Shown here one piece after another: positions 10,842-21,295 of a stretch of 64,000 bases of DNA. How positions within the stretch are numbered: the first letter of the stretch is position 1; the number at the start of each line of letters is the position of its first letter. The position numbers and the translations under genes are program-made. The stretch spans positions 220,183,711 through 220,247,710 of the forward strand of contig CM057460.1 of assembly GCA_030035585.1 (NCBI GenBank), in the 5' to 3' direction. This DNA comes from Dugong dugon. Its lineage: Eukaryota > Chordata > Mammalia > Sirenia > Dugongidae. The notes under the pieces were generated by a model. That model was not told where the DNA came from and searched no databases. It saw only the letters and a program-made list of their open reading frames with translations.

Positions 10842-11160
10842 TGTTGTTGTTGTTGTTAGGTGCCATCAAGTCGATTCTGACTCATAGTGACCCTATGCAC
10901 AACAGAAAAAAACACTGCCCAGTCCTGCGCCATGCTCACAATTGTTGTTATGCTTAAGTCCATTGTTGCAGCCACTGTGTCAATCCTTCTCATTGAGGGT
11001 CTTCCTCTTTTTCGCTGACCCTCTACTTTATCAAGCATGATGTCCTTCTCCAGGGACTGATCCCTCCTGATAACACGTGCAAAGTATGTGAGAGGAAGTC
11101 TCGCCATCCTTGCTTCTAAGGAGCATTCTGGTTGTACTTCTTCCAAGACAGATTTTTTCA
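10842..11160 (-). mobile_element. RTE LINE 3' end fragment
   Basis: On the plus strand it begins GTTGTTGTTGTTAGGTGCCA, the complement of the RTE end, and continues with 'GAGGGTCTTCCTCTTTTTCG' and 'CAGGGACTGATCCCTCCTGA'. This is the antisense of the terminal block seen at 6350-6646. It is 5' truncated. Confidence 0.88.
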
Positions 11161-11166
11161 TTCTTT

Positions 11167-11372
11167 TGGCAGTCCCTGGAGTGGCACAAATGGTTAAGTG
11201 CGAGGCTACTAACCGAAAGGTTGGCAGTTAAACCCACCCAAGGGTGCCTCAAAAGAAAGGCCTGGCAAGCTGCTTCCAAAAAGTCACAGCCTTAAAAACT
11301 GTGGAGTGGAGTTCTACTCTGCATACACAGGTTCACCATGAGTTGGAATTGATTTGAAGGCAATTGGTTTTT
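11167..11372 (+). repeat. AfroSINE
   Basis: Head CAGTCCCTGGAGTGGCACAA, B-box region GTTGGCAGTTAAACCCA, body GCCTGGCAAGCTGCTTCC and tail CATGAGTTGGAATTGATT. This is the 'GTCCCTGGGTGG' head subtype, distinct from the 'GCCCTGGTGG' subtype. Confidence 0.88.
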
Positions 11373-11745
11373 TTACCTCATGTCAGGCATTGTACCTAGT
11401 GCTTTACTAGTATTATTTAACTTCATTATTGCAACAATCTTTGAGCATGATCTTTTAGTATCTCCCATTTTTGACATATAAAAAGTCTGAGGCACAGTGA
11501 GAATGGCAAGTATCCAAGGTTATAAAACAAACAAACAAATCTGTTGCCATCGAGTCGATTCCGACTCATAGTGACCCTATAGGACAGAGTAGTACTGCCC
11601 CACAGAGTTTCCAAGGAGCACCTGGTGGATTTGAACTGCTGACCTTTTGGTTATCCAAGGTTATAGCTAATAGATATTGAAGGTAGGGTTTAATTAAACC
11701 CAGATGTCAAAACTCATGTTTTTAATCCTGGGACTATTCTGCCTC
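11373..11745 (-). repeat. MIR SINE split by a younger SINE
   Basis: 'CATGTCAGGCATTGTACC', 'AGTCTGAGGCACAGTGAGA' and, after the inserted SINE, 'CCAAGGTTATAGCTAATAG' and 'GTCAAAACTCATGTTTTTAA' form one reversed MIR. Confidence 0.75.
11525..11651 (-). repeat. AfroSINE with 14-bp target duplication
   Basis: TATCCAAGGTTATA flanks it at 11511-11524 and 11652-11665. The copy is short and covers the tail and middle plus a bit of the head. Confidence 0.92.
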
Positions 11746-12225
11746 CCCAATAAATGTTAGGAATCCCTGCTCCTAATCCCAAATTCTCTACTGACAATGG
11801 TTTCACTATAACCTACCCAGGCCTCTAGGACTCTCTCCCTCCCTCATATTGAATTGTTGATTTTTTTGTTTTTTTATCTGCATCCTAGATGTTTTAAACA
11901 GCCTCTCCTCCAATCTAATCCCAAATAGGATGTCCTAGTTCAGGCTCTCCTGGATTTTTATCACATTGGCCTATCTGCCCCTTCCCCCTCTGATCCATCT
12001 ACCACCTGCTGCAGACTTTGCCTTACTAAGGCATCAATTGATTCATTCCTCAATCGATTGCATCCTTCCACAAGATACAATCACAGCCTTTTAGCAAGAT
12101 GTCTTGATACTCCATGATCAGGCTCTGATGCCTTGACATCTGCTGAGCTCCACCAAAGGCTCTCCATTCCATCTGCTCCCAGGGCCTCAAAGCTTACCCC
12201 GTCTCTTTTCTATTGTAATTACCCA
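11746..12225. other. unassigned stretch
   Basis: Pyrimidine-rich unique-looking DNA. No gene or repeat is recognised. Confidence 0.35.
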
Positions 12226-12418
12226 TTGCTCTGGAATCAATTCCAACTCACAGTGACCCTATAGGAGAGGGTAGAATGGCCCCATACAGTTTCCAAGACT
12301 GCAATTTTTACAGAGGAAGCAGACTGCTGCATCTCTCTCCCTTGGAGCAGCTGGCGGGTTCGAATCACTAATCTTTCAGTTAGCAGTTGAGCGCTTAACT
12401 GCTGCACCACCGGGATCC
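12226..12418 (-). repeat. AfroSINE
   Basis: Minus copy, with 'CCTATAGGAGAGGGTAGAAT', 'GGCGGGTTCGAATCACTAAT' (a well-preserved B-box complement) and 'TGCACCACCGGGATCC' as the head complement. Confidence 0.9.
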
Positions 12419-12486
12419 TTCTGCATTGTGGTTAGGGATGTATATTTCTGCTCCACCAATACACACACATACATATACACACACAT

Positions 12487-12690
12487 ACCAGTTGCCACCA
12501 AGTCAATTCCCACTCACTGCGACCCAATGTGTATCAGAGTAGAACTGTGCTCCAAAGGGTTTACAATGGCTGATTTTTTGAAAGTAGATCACCAGGCCTT
12601 TCTTCCACGTTAATGTCTGAGTAGACTAGAACTTCCAACCTTTTGGTTAGCAGCCAAGTGCACTAACCTTTTGTACCACCCAGGGACTCC
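12487..12690 (-). repeat. AfroSINE
   Basis: Minus copy from ACCAGTTGCCACCAAGTCAA to GTACCACCCAGGGACTCC, a subtype with the 'GTCCCTGGGTGG' head. It is preceded by a short ACACACATACA tract. Confidence 0.9.
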
Positions 12691-12699
12691 ATATTAGTG

Positions 12700-13140
12700 T
12701 TATTTTAAATCTTCAGTCTGATAATTCCAAAACCTCTGCTATATCTGAATCTGGTTCTGATGCTTGCTCTGTTCTCTTCAAATTGTGTTGTTTTTACCTT
12801 TTAGCATGCCTTGTAATTTTTTGTTGAAAGCCAGACTTGATGTATCAGGAAAGGGAGCTGGGCTTCTTTCAGTTGTAATCCCCTTCAAACTCTTATCCTG
12901 AGTCTAGCTAGAGTGCTTTCTGCTTCCAGTATGCAGTGATTCTCTGTATCAGCCTGCTTCTCCAGTTTCTGGGTGGTGGTTTGCCCTATGACCTCAATTC
13001 CCTGATGGATCTATGAAGAGTTGTTGATTTTAAGTTTTTGATCTTTTTTTCTTATTGGGAGGGTGGTAGTAATAACTTTCAAGCTCTTTGTAAGCCAGAC
13101 CACAAACTGGAGGTCTGAACAAGCTGTCTTTACCCAATTT
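12700..13140. repeat. probable old L1-derived repeat
   Basis: The wording 'TCTGATAATTCCAAAACC', 'TGGTTCTGATGCTTGCTCTG' and 'GCCTTGTAATTTTTTGTTG' is typical of an old interspersed repeat that I associate with L1 3' regions. The exact family and orientation are from memory and uncertain. Confidence 0.4.
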
Positions 13141-13147
13141 GGAATAC

Positions 13148-13358
13148 GGCAGTAGTCCCTGGGTGGCACAAATGGTTTGTGCTCAATTACTGACCTAACG
13201 GTTGGCAATTTGTACCCATCCAGAGGCATTGTGGAAGATAGGCCTGGCAATCTTCTTCCATAAAGATTACAGTCAAGAAAAGCCTATGTATCAGTTCTAC
13301 TCTGTAACCCATGAGTTGGAATCGACTTGATGACAGTAGGTTTCAGTTTTGGTTTTAT
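13148..13358 (+). repeat. AfroSINE
   Basis: Head AGTCCCTGGGTGGCACAAAT, body GCCTGGCAATCTTCTTCC and tail CATGAGTTGGAATCGACTTG. Confidence 0.9.
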
Positions 13359-13728
13359 TCCTTCCCCCCCAAGTTCAGGCAGTGAAGGAAGCAGCCCATT
13401 CCTTGAACTCTAGCCCAAGAGACTGAGGCAACAGTTACTTGGATGTATACTCTGGCTCTCACAGCATGCTGAGGTAGGAGAGTTCTGAGTTTCTTATAAA
13501 CAAGCAGGAAAATGTCACCTTGCACCACCTGGTCTTGCCTCCTGGTGACAGTGACACCACCTCTTTTCCTCTTTCATACCCCCAAAGGAGAGAAGTCATA
13601 CCACTTGGCCTTGTTCCTCCCCTCTCTCCACTTCTTCCTGCCACCATGTTCTTCCCACTCCTTTTACATCCATTTTTCATCACCCTCCCCAAGTCTCACT
13701 GCTATTTCTCACCATAAAAACTGCTGGC
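13359..13728. other. unassigned pyrimidine-rich stretch
   Basis: A C/T-rich segment around 13550-13700 explains the overlapping Pro/Leu/Ser-rich open frames on both strands. None is credible as a gene. Confidence 0.4.
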
Positions 13729-14394
13729 TTTTTTTTTTTTTATTGTTGTAATTTAAGTGAAAGTTTACAATTCAAGTTAGTCTCTCATAAAAAATTTATA
13801 CATACATTGTTATGTGACCCTAGTTGCTCTCCCTATACTGTGACAGCACACTTCTCTCTTCCGCCCCTGATGTTCTGTGTCCATTCAACCAGCTCTACTT
13901 GAGCTAAGAAGCACTCTCTTCACAAGTATCATTTTATGTCCCATAGTGCAGTCTAATCTTTGTCTGAAGAGTTGGCCTCAGGAATGGTTTTAGTTCTGGG
14001 TTGACAGAGAGTCTGAGGGCCATGCTTTTTGGGGTTCCTCTAGTCTCAGTCAAACCATTAAGTCTGGTCTTTTTACTTGAATTTGAGTTCTGCACCCCAC
14101 CTTTCTCCTGCTCCATCAGGGACTCTCTGTTGTGTTCCCTGTCAGGGCGGTCATTGGTGGTAGCTGGGCACCACCTGGTTCTTCTTGTCTCAGGCTGATG
14201 CAGTCTCTGGTTTACGCGGCCCTTTCTGTCTCTTGGGCTAATATTTTCCTTGTGTATTTGGGGTTCTTCATTCTCCTTTACTCCAGATGGGTTGGGACCA
14301 ATTGATGCATCTTAGATGGCTGCTCACTAGCTTTTAAGACCCCAGATGGCACTCACCAAAGTAGGTTACAAAACATTTTCTTAATAAACTTTGT
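13729..14394 (-). mobile_element. L1-like LINE 3' UTR, 5' truncated
   Basis: The plus strand starts with a poly-T (13729-13741), so the element's poly-A end is here. The copy contains 'CATACATTGTTATGTGACCC', 'TTGCTCTCCCTATACTGTGA' and 'TTTTTACTTGAATTTGAGTT'. Near-identical flanks AAAAACTGCTGGC (13716-13728) and AAAAATGCTGAC (14395-14406) look like an eroded target duplication. Homologous copies are at 18973-19507 and, in the opposite orientation, at 63652-64000. The poly-A end and the variable 5' truncation support a LINE origin; the L1 assignment is inference. Confidence 0.7.
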
Positions 14395-14587
14395 AAAAAT
14401 GCTGACTCTTTTGAGAAGTTTGAGGTGGTGTCTTATTTTCCTGAGGCTGCCGTAACAAAATACCTCAAAGCGGGTGGTTTTAGAAACAGAAATGTATTTT
14501 CTCACAGTTCCATAGTATAAGTGTGAATTTAGGGCATCAGCCCTTGGGTGAGGTCAAAGGTGCTTCTTTGTCTCTTTCAGCTTCTAG

Positions 14588-14930
14588 TTGTTATTGCTAA
14601 CTGGTACTGAGTTGCCCACAACTCATGCAACCCCACTCAAAACAGAACGAAATGCTGCCTGGTTCTGCACCATTCACCTGATCAACAGCAGACTGGACTA
14701 CTGCGATCCATAAAGTTTTAACTGGCTGATTTTTGGAAGTAGATTGCTGGTCCTTTCTTTCTAGTCTATCTTATTCTGGGAACTTCACTGAAATGTTTTT
14801 AGCATGATAGCCACACATAAGCCTCCACTGACAGACAAGTGGTGGCTGCTCATGAAGTGCATTGGACAAGAATCAAATCCGGGACTCTTGAATAGAAGGT
14901 AAGAATTCTACTGCTGAACTTCCAATGCCT
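14588..14930 (-). repeat. tRNA-Gly-derived SINE with target duplication
   Basis: Same family as 3240-3560. The plus strand ends with 'GGTAAGAATTCTACTGCTGA' and 'ACTTCCAATGCC', an eroded complement of a tRNA-Gly-like head. TCAGCTTCTAG (14577-14587) and TCAGTTTCTAG (14932-14942) flank it with one mismatch, so the insertion unit is about 340 bp. Confidence 0.82.
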
Positions 14931-15070
14931 CTCAGTTTCTAGAAGCTTCTGGCAATCCTTGGTGTTGCTGGGCTTGTAGATTCATCTACCTCCATCTTCA
15001 CATGGTATCTTCCCCAGAGTGCCGGAGTCTATTCTGCTTTTTTTTACAACACACCACTAAAAAATTGTTT

Positions 15071-15272
15071 AGGAGCCCTGGTGGCACAGTGGGTAAGCAC
15101 TCAGCTGCTAACCTAAAGGTCAAAGTTTCAAACCCACTAGCCACTCCAAGGGAGAAAGATGTGACAGTCTGCTTCGGCAGTAAAGATTTACAGCCTTGGA
15201 AACCCTATGGGGACAGTTCTACTCTGTCCTATAGGGTAACTAAGAGTCGGAGTCAACTTGACAGCAATGGTG
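15071..15272 (+). repeat. AfroSINE
   Basis: Head AGGAGCCCTGGTGGCACAGT, body GGAAACCCTATGGGGACAGT and tail TAAGAGTCGGAGTCAACTTG, inside the antisense LTR. Confidence 0.92.
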
Positions 15273-15397
15273 GGCTACTATGGTATGATCTTATTAACAA
15301 AAAAGAAAACCCTTATTTCCAAACAGGGTTATATTCACAGATACAGGGGTTAGGACTTCCACATAACTTTTTGGGGGACACAATTCAATCCATAAGA

Positions 15398-15684
15398 GGT
15401 AGTTTACAGGGAAACAGACTGAGGCAGCGGTGGGTGTGCAGGAGGTTTACTGGGGACTATTCTCATTGGTACCTGTGCAGGAATGACAGGCAGGACGGGG
15501 CAGAGGGAGAAGGGGAACCTCCATGGTCCCACAGAGCTGTGGGGCTGGGAAGGTATTTGAGTGTCCTTGCTTGAGACAAGGGGAAAGAGCCTTCATACCA
15601 CCTCCATGCCTCATTGTTGCAGGCTGTTTCCCAGGAGGGCTGAGTAGACAGTGGTACCAGGAGATATTAAAAAAAAAAAAAAAA
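15398..15684. other. unassigned stretch ending in poly-A
   Basis: No repeat or gene is recognised. It ends in an A run (about 15668-15684). A 190-codon plus frame at 15002-15574 spans LTR, SINE and this stretch and is not a gene. Confidence 0.4.
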
Positions 15685-15754
15685 GAACTTTTAACTGTGG
15701 ACATTTTCAAATCCATACAAAAGTAGAGAGAACAGTATGATAAATCTAATATAC

Positions 15755-16368
15755 GTTTTATGGATTGAATTGTGTCCCCAAAAAATATGTTTTGTAAATC
15801 CTAACCCCTATACCTGTGGATGAAGGAGCTCCAGTGGTGTAGTTTTTAAGATCTTGGCTGCAAATCAAAAGGTCCGCAGTTTGAACCCACTAGTTGCTCC
15901 ATGGGAGAAGAATGTGGCAGTCTGCTTCCATAAAGATTACAGTCTTGGAACCCCTATGGGGTCACCATGAGTTGGAATAACTTGACAGCAATGGGTTTGG
16001 TTTGGTTATACCTGTGGATGTAATCTCATTTGGGAATGGGATTTTCTTTGTTATTTAATGAGCCCGTATCAGTGTGGGGTATGTCTTAAGCCAATCATTT
16101 TTGAGATATAAAAGGCACAGCTTAGGCACAGAAGCAAAGAAACTCCAATGGAAAAGTTATGATGCCACGTGGAGATCACCAAGGCACTGAGGAAGAGAAG
16201 CTGAAAGGGACTGGATTTTCCCTCAGATCAGACAGACAGAACCTTCCTCTAGAGCTGGCGCCCTGAATTCAAACTTCTAGCCTCCTTAACTGTGAGAAAT
16301 AAATCTCTGTTTATCTAAGCCACCAACTTGTTGTATTTCCGCTATAGCAGCACAAAGAAACTAAGACA
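15755..16368 (+). repeat. MaLR-like solo LTR, second subfamily
   Basis: The 5' part reads TTTTATGGATTGAATTGTGT, then 'AATCCTAACCCCTATACCTG'. A TATA-like 'GAGATATAAAAGGC' and an AATAAA-like signal follow, and the LTR ends CTAAGACA. The first bases are eroded. An AfroSINE sits inside at 15823-16006. It shares its 5' third with 21542-21928 and 42606-43030. Confidence 0.8.
15823..16006 (+). repeat. AfroSINE with 14-bp target duplication
   Basis: TATACCTGTGGATG flanks it exactly at 15809-15822 and 16007-16020. The copy reads GGAGCTCCAGTGGTGTAGTT through CATGAGTTGGAATAACTTGA. Confidence 0.95.
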
Positions 16369-16500
16369 ATACCCATTACCCAACTTCAACAATTATCAAT
16401 ACATGACCAGTCTTATTTAATCTATACCTCTACCCACTCCCCTTACATTATTTCTGATGTCATCCCATAAATCATATTTTTATTCCTAAATATGCCATTA

Positions 16501-16710
16501 TCTGTTTGTAAAAGACAGGGAATCTTTGTTTTAACAAAACTGTGATATCATAGTCACAACCAGAAAGCATTAACAATAATTTCTTAGTAAATTCTTTATC
16601 TGGACTGCTCTGAGATCCATCACGGCTACACTCCCAGCAGCTGAGGGCAAAAGTCGTCAATCCTGAAGGGTGTCAAGTGGCCCTCTATGGTATCCACTGC
16701 ATCTTTGCAG
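16501..16710. other. unassigned stretch
   Basis: No feature recognised. Confidence 0.35.
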
Positions 16711-17177
16711 TGTAACACATTGCTTTTATATGGCCTTTCTAGCCACGGTCTTGTAACTTCCACAAAATGATGGGCTCGGCCACATCTTGCAAGGGAATAG
16801 TTGATTAACTATACAAACAGGGACATGAAAGATTTAGCCCCTTGTGGCCCAGCTAAGGGATTGGTTGGTTACACCATACTGCTAGGCTTTTATAAGGGAC
16901 AATCCCACAGAGGTTCAGGAGACCCCACTACCATCAAGAAGAGTTCGGAGTGGAATGCATTCTTTGGACCTGAGGTTCCTGTGCTGAGATGCTCCGAGAC
17001 CAAGGGAAAACTGATGACAAGGACCTTCCTCCACAGCTGACAGAGAAAGCCTTCCCCTGAAGCTGACGTCCTGAATTTGGATTTCAAACATACTAGACTG
17101 TGAGAGAATAAATTTTTCTTTGTTGAAGCTACCCACTTGTGGTATTTCTGTTATAGCAGCACTAGATGACTAAGATA
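16711..17177 (+). repeat. MaLR-like LTR with divergent 5' half
   Basis: The 3' half (about 16950-17177) matches the 1510-2016 subfamily: 'TTTGGACCTGAGGTTCCTG', 'GGACCTTCCTCCACAGCTGA' and CTAGATGACTAAGATA. The 5' half (TTGATTAACTATACAAACAG, AAGGGATTGGTTGGTTACAC) is different. The left edge is uncertain; TGTAAC at 16711 is a candidate start. Confidence 0.65.
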
Positions 17178-18424
17178 GCAGCTAACAAGTTTAAAAATAA
17201 AAAAAGTAAATCAATGACTTTGACTTCTTTTCTTATGATTTCTTTTTTTCCTAAAAGCCAAAGACAGAAAGACCATTGTGGTCAATGGAAATAACTGAGG
17301 GTTTTGGAGATAAGATCTGACCACTCTGTGGGTTTTGGTTTCTGTAAACCCCTCAGGCTGTCAAGAATTAGCCCCCCAGTGGTCTTTCTTTCACCATCTC
17401 TTCCTTCTCCCCATACGAATGGTTTACTTCTATGCCTGTGCTCTGACCACCATGGGTCATCTGGGGTTTAGAATTCTAAACAGGATCAGTGCTTTCTCAT
17501 TGATTTTTACAAGGCATCTCTCCTTCCAGTTGGAGGTCATCTCAGAGAGGTTTTGTTTTAATTAATTCTTTTTTTTTTTTTTTCTTGTACAACCAGACTG
17601 TTGCAAATGCTTGGTTTTCTGGAAGAGGATCCGGGATGCTCAGATGTACACAGCAGGCCGGAATTTGGCCCGTGTGCAGTATGTTACAGGGTTGGGAGAT
17701 GAAGCATGACTATTAATAACAATTACCACAGGTGACTGCTCAGTGTCAATGTCATATTCAGAATTATTATTCACCTAAGCATCTGCTCTCTCGAAACACA
17801 GGCGTGGGATTTTTAAATAACCAAATATTCGGAATATACTTTTCTTCTCCCCCACTTCTGAACTCAAATCACATTGCTGTTAGTTCTAACCTGGTTCCTT
17901 GCTTTTCATAGGCACTTTGTGATAATGTGCTAATGTAATTTGTAAGAGAGGTAGATGTAGTTATACTGGGGCTACTGGTTTCCAGACAGGCTAGGGTGCT
18001 TCACTGATAGGCACTCTGCAAGACAGCAGGGAGACAGAACTAGGGATGTCGACATTTGACTCTTGGCCCTGTGTCCCACCTTCTAACCACACTTCATCGA
18101 GATTGATCAAATTTGGAGACATCTGCCATTGCCATTTCAGTGTATGTTCTCTGGCATACGTCTTCAACAAAGGCTTTCATGTAATGTTGCTGGACGTCAT
18201 TTTTATTATCTAGTGCTGTCCTGAAGTACATACTGGGTTTTCAAAACCCTGACACTTCTGGATGGTTCTGCTGTTGGTCAAGCAGATACCAATTATATTC
18301 ATGGCTAAGGATTCAGACGTGTGGTGGGCTTGGTGGGTCTGGTTGGCCTCCAACTTTCCAGATGAGTCCTATTGCAACCTTGAGCTAAAGAAGAGAAAAC
18401 AAGTAACCTCCAAACCATTAAGGA
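17178..18424. other. unassigned intergenic stretch
   Basis: About 1.25 kb with no recognised repeat or gene, except a poly-T run at 17569-17583. The plus frame at 17335-17565 has no domain I recognise. Confidence 0.4.
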
Positions 18425-18628
18425 AGCCAGATGTCATTGAGCTGATTCAGATTCATGGCAACCTCTTGTGTGTTAGAGTACAACTGTGCTCCGTAGGGTT
18501 TCAAGGGCTGATTTCTCAGGAATAGATCACCGGGCCTTTTTTCTGTGGTGTCTCTAGGTGTACACGAACCTCTAACCATTTGTTAGCAGCTGAGTACATT
18601 ATCCATTTGCATCACCCGGTGACCTCAG
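18425..18628 (-). repeat. AfroSINE, diverged
   Basis: Minus copy with 'TCATGGCAACCTCTTGTGTG', 'GAATAGATCACCGGGCC' and 'GCATCACCCGGTGACCTC' as the head complement. Confidence 0.8.
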
Positions 18629-18768
18629 GGAGGGGTTAATTTGATCGCATTTCCACTGCCATTTTATGACCTTCAGCAAAGAGAGGAGAAGTGAAAATGT
18701 CAGGATGTTTGCAACCTTTGAAATATATGTATTCTAATGAGCAAAATTTAACCCAAGTAACCCAGTCT

Positions 18769-18972
18769 AAGGGGTCCTGGTGGCACAGTGGTTAAGTGCT
18801 CAGCTGCTAACCAAAAGGTCAGCAGTTCGAACCCACCAAGCGCTCTGTGGGAGAAAAATGAAGCAGTCTGCTTCCGTGAAGATTCACAGCCTTGGAAGAA
18901 GCCCAATGGGACAGTTCTACTCTGTCCTATAGGGTTGTTTTGAGTTGGAATCAACTTGATGGCAATGGGTTT
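18769..18972 (+). repeat. AfroSINE
   Basis: Head AGGGGTCCTGGTGGCACAGT, a well-kept B box (GCAGTTCGAACCCACC) and tail TGAGTTGGAATCAACTTGAT followed by GGTTTGTTTG. It abuts the L1-like element. Confidence 0.93.
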
Positions 18973-19507
18973 GTTTGTTTTTAATTGCTGTACTTTAAGG
19001 GAAAGTTTACAATTCAAGTTAGTCTCTCATACAAAAATTTATACATACATTGTTATGTGACCCTAATTGCTCTCCCTATACTGTGACAGCACACTCCTCC
19101 TTTCCACCCTGGATTTCCCATGTCCATTCAGCCAGCTCCTGACCCTCTCTGCCTTCTCATCTCACCTCCAGACAGGAACTGCCCATTTAGTCTCATGTAT
19201 CTACTTGAGCTAAGAAGCACACTCCTCACGAATATCGTTTTATGTCCCATAGTCCAGTCTAGTCTTTGTCTGAAGAGTTGGCCTTGGGAATAGTTTTAGT
19301 TCTGGGTTGACAGAGAGTCTGAGGGCCATGCTTTCTGGGGTTCCTCCCATCTCAGTCACACCATTAAGTCTAGTCTTTTTACTCGAATTTGAATTCTGCA
19401 CCCCACTTTTCTCATGCTCTATCAGGGACTCTCTGTTGTGTTCCCTGTCGGGGGGGTCATTGGTGGTAGCTGGGCACCATCTAGTTCTTCTGGTCTTAGG
19501 CTGATGC
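18973..19507 (-). mobile_element. L1-like LINE 3' UTR, 5' truncated
   Basis: Homologous to 13729-14394 over its whole length, with matching order 'GTTTACAATTCAAGTTAGTC', 'CAGCCAGCTCCTGACCCTCT', 'TCTCATGTATCTACTTGAGC' and 'CTGTTGTGTTCCCTGTCGG'. It keeps an internal block around 19105-19205 that the first copy has lost. Confidence 0.7.
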
Positions 19508-20089
19508 AGTGTTTGTTTTTTTTAAAACCCAACCTAGAAGCTATGCAACCTCATTCTCCTTATATGTGTTCATTTGTCTGCTTGGCTTTCAGGAGCTTTA
19601 TTACAAGAAAGCGAAGTCCAAGGAAAGACTGAAAATTATTTGACCTTAGAATTTTGAGGTTGGGTTTTCAGTGGTTACCTGTCTTTGTTGATAAGAGTAA
19701 GGAAATAAAGTTTGGAATGAGTTTTGGTTAGTTTCTCAAAGGATGGCAACATGGATGGCTGATCCCCAGATTGTTACCATCAATTTCCTAGAACTACTGT
19801 AGAAAGTACCACAAACTGAGTGACTCAAACAGTAGAAATTTGTTCACTCACTGTTCTGCAGGGTAGAAGTCCAAATCAAGGTGCCAGCAAGGCCACACTT
19901 CCACTGAAGGTTCTAGGGGAGAATACTTTCTTGCTTCTAACTTCTGGGAGTTTCCAGTGGCCCTTGTCATTCCTGGGCTTGTAGATGCATTACTCCAATC
20001 TCTGTCTCCGTCTTGACACGGCCTTCTTCCCCAGTATCTGTGTCTCTTCTCCTATTGTGTAAGGACACAAGTCATATTGGATTAGGGTC

Positions 20090-20634
20090 TGTTATGGGTT
20101 AAATTTGTCCCCCCAAAATATATATTGACGTCCTGGCCACAGTACTGTGGATGTGACCCTGTTTGGAAATAAGGAGCTTCTTTTGTTATATTGGAAACCC
20201 TGGTGGTGTAGTGGTTAAGAGCTACAGCTGCTAACAAAGGAGTCGGCAGTTCGAATCCACCAGGTGCTCCTTGGAAACTCTATGGGGCAATTCTACTCTG
20301 TCCTATAGAATTGCTATCAGTCAGAATTTACTTGACAGCAGTGGGTATTTTGTTATATTAATGAGGCCATACCAGAATAGGGTGGTCCTAAACGTAATCA
20401 CTTCTGAGTTATAAAAGAGCAGAATAAACACAAAGACACCACAAGGGGAAGACAGATGCCAAGGAACAGCAAGGAGTGACAAAGAACTCCTGGAGCTACT
20501 GACAAGGAAGAAATGAACACTTCCAAGACCATAATTTGGACTTCTAGCTTCCAAACTGTGAGAAAATAAATTCTGTTCTTTAAAGCCACCACCTTGTGAT
20601 ATTTTTGCTACAGCAGCACTAGGAGACTAAGACA
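20090..20634 (+). repeat. MaLR-like solo LTR nested in an antisense LTR
   Basis: It begins TGTTATGGGTTAAATTTGTC and ends GGAGACTAAGACA. The flanks GGGTC (20085-20089) and GGGCC (20635-20639) are a 5-bp duplication with one change. It carries its own AfroSINE. Confidence 0.85.
20191..20347 (+). repeat. AfroSINE nested in the nested LTR
   Basis: TTTTGTTATA flanks it at 20181-20190 and 20348-20357. Head AAACCCTGGTGGTGTAGTGG and a good B box (CGGCAGTTCGAATCCACC). Confidence 0.94.
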
Positions 20635-20772
20635 GGGCCCCTCCTTCAATACAACCTCATGTTAACTGATAACATCTTCAAAGACCTTATTTCCAAACAA
20701 GGTCACATTCACAGGTACCAGGAGTTAGGGCTTCAGTATATCTTTTTGGGGGACAGAATTCGATCCATAACA

Positions 20773-21295
20773 ACTGGTAAATACCAGATTTCTCCAGTCC
20801 CGACCACTCAGATCCACAGCTGTGTTTCATAGCAGTGATTTAAAAAATTTCCCTGTGTTTCTGAGTGTGGTGAGGAAATATGGCTAGGACCAATATTGAA
20901 ATTAAACAGTTAAACAAATAGCACTGATCTTTTGTAACAATATTCTTTAGCTTTCAGAAGGGTTGGCAAGTTTCATAAAAACTCACAACTTTTTGGATTT
21001 TTGGAAAGTGATTGCCTATTGTCCAGAGTCATGGCCTAGGGAGAGGAGATCTCGTCAGAGGTCCTGTCTGTATGCATTCTCTGCGCTCTTGACATTGGAT
21101 CATCATGATATCTACCATGTTAAGAAGCCATCCATGGGGGCATTGGACTGGCAGGAAGACCAAGAGAATTTCCATGTCATCTTTGCTGTACTTGCTTCAT
21201 GACCCTGGGCAAAGCAATTTCCCTCCTTCTGATTTGCTTTCTGTAATTTTGAGGTGGACATCATGAGAAGGATGCTCACTCGAGATGGCACTCTA
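20773..21295. other. unassigned stretch
   Basis: No repeat or gene is recognised. The plus frame at 20963-21202 has no known domain. Confidence 0.35.

Larger units (their letters stand above)
14429..15397 (-). repeat. MaLR-like LTR (antisense) split by two SINEs
   Basis: On the plus strand it reads TGTCTTATTTTCCTGAGGCT at the left and ends 'GGGGGACACAATTCAATCC' then ATAAGA. The flanks GGTGG (14424-14428) and GGTAG (15398-15402) are a near-perfect 5-bp target duplication. SINEs inserted at 14588-14930 and 15071-15272. Confidence 0.8.
15690..16500 (+). repeat. old interspersed repeat split by an LTR
   Basis: The left part (15690-15752, 'CATACAAAAGTAGAGAGAAC') and the right part (16369-16500, 'CCCATTACCCAACTTCAAC', 'CTATACCTCTACCCACTCC') are two halves of one ancient repeat. 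I associate it with L1 3' regions but cannot name it reliably. The LTR at 15755-16368 divides it. Confidence 0.5.
19772..20772 (-). repeat. MaLR-like LTR (antisense), host of a nested LTR
   Basis: Left part TGTTACCATCAATTTCCTAG; right part 'CTTATTTCCAAACAAGGTCA', 'GGGGGACAGAATTCGATCC' and ATAACA. A sense LTR (20090-20634) interrupts it. Confidence 0.8.

Noticed and set aside
15002..15574. 190-codon plus frame
   Set aside because: It runs across an LTR, an AfroSINE and unassigned DNA, and has no domain or conserved start.
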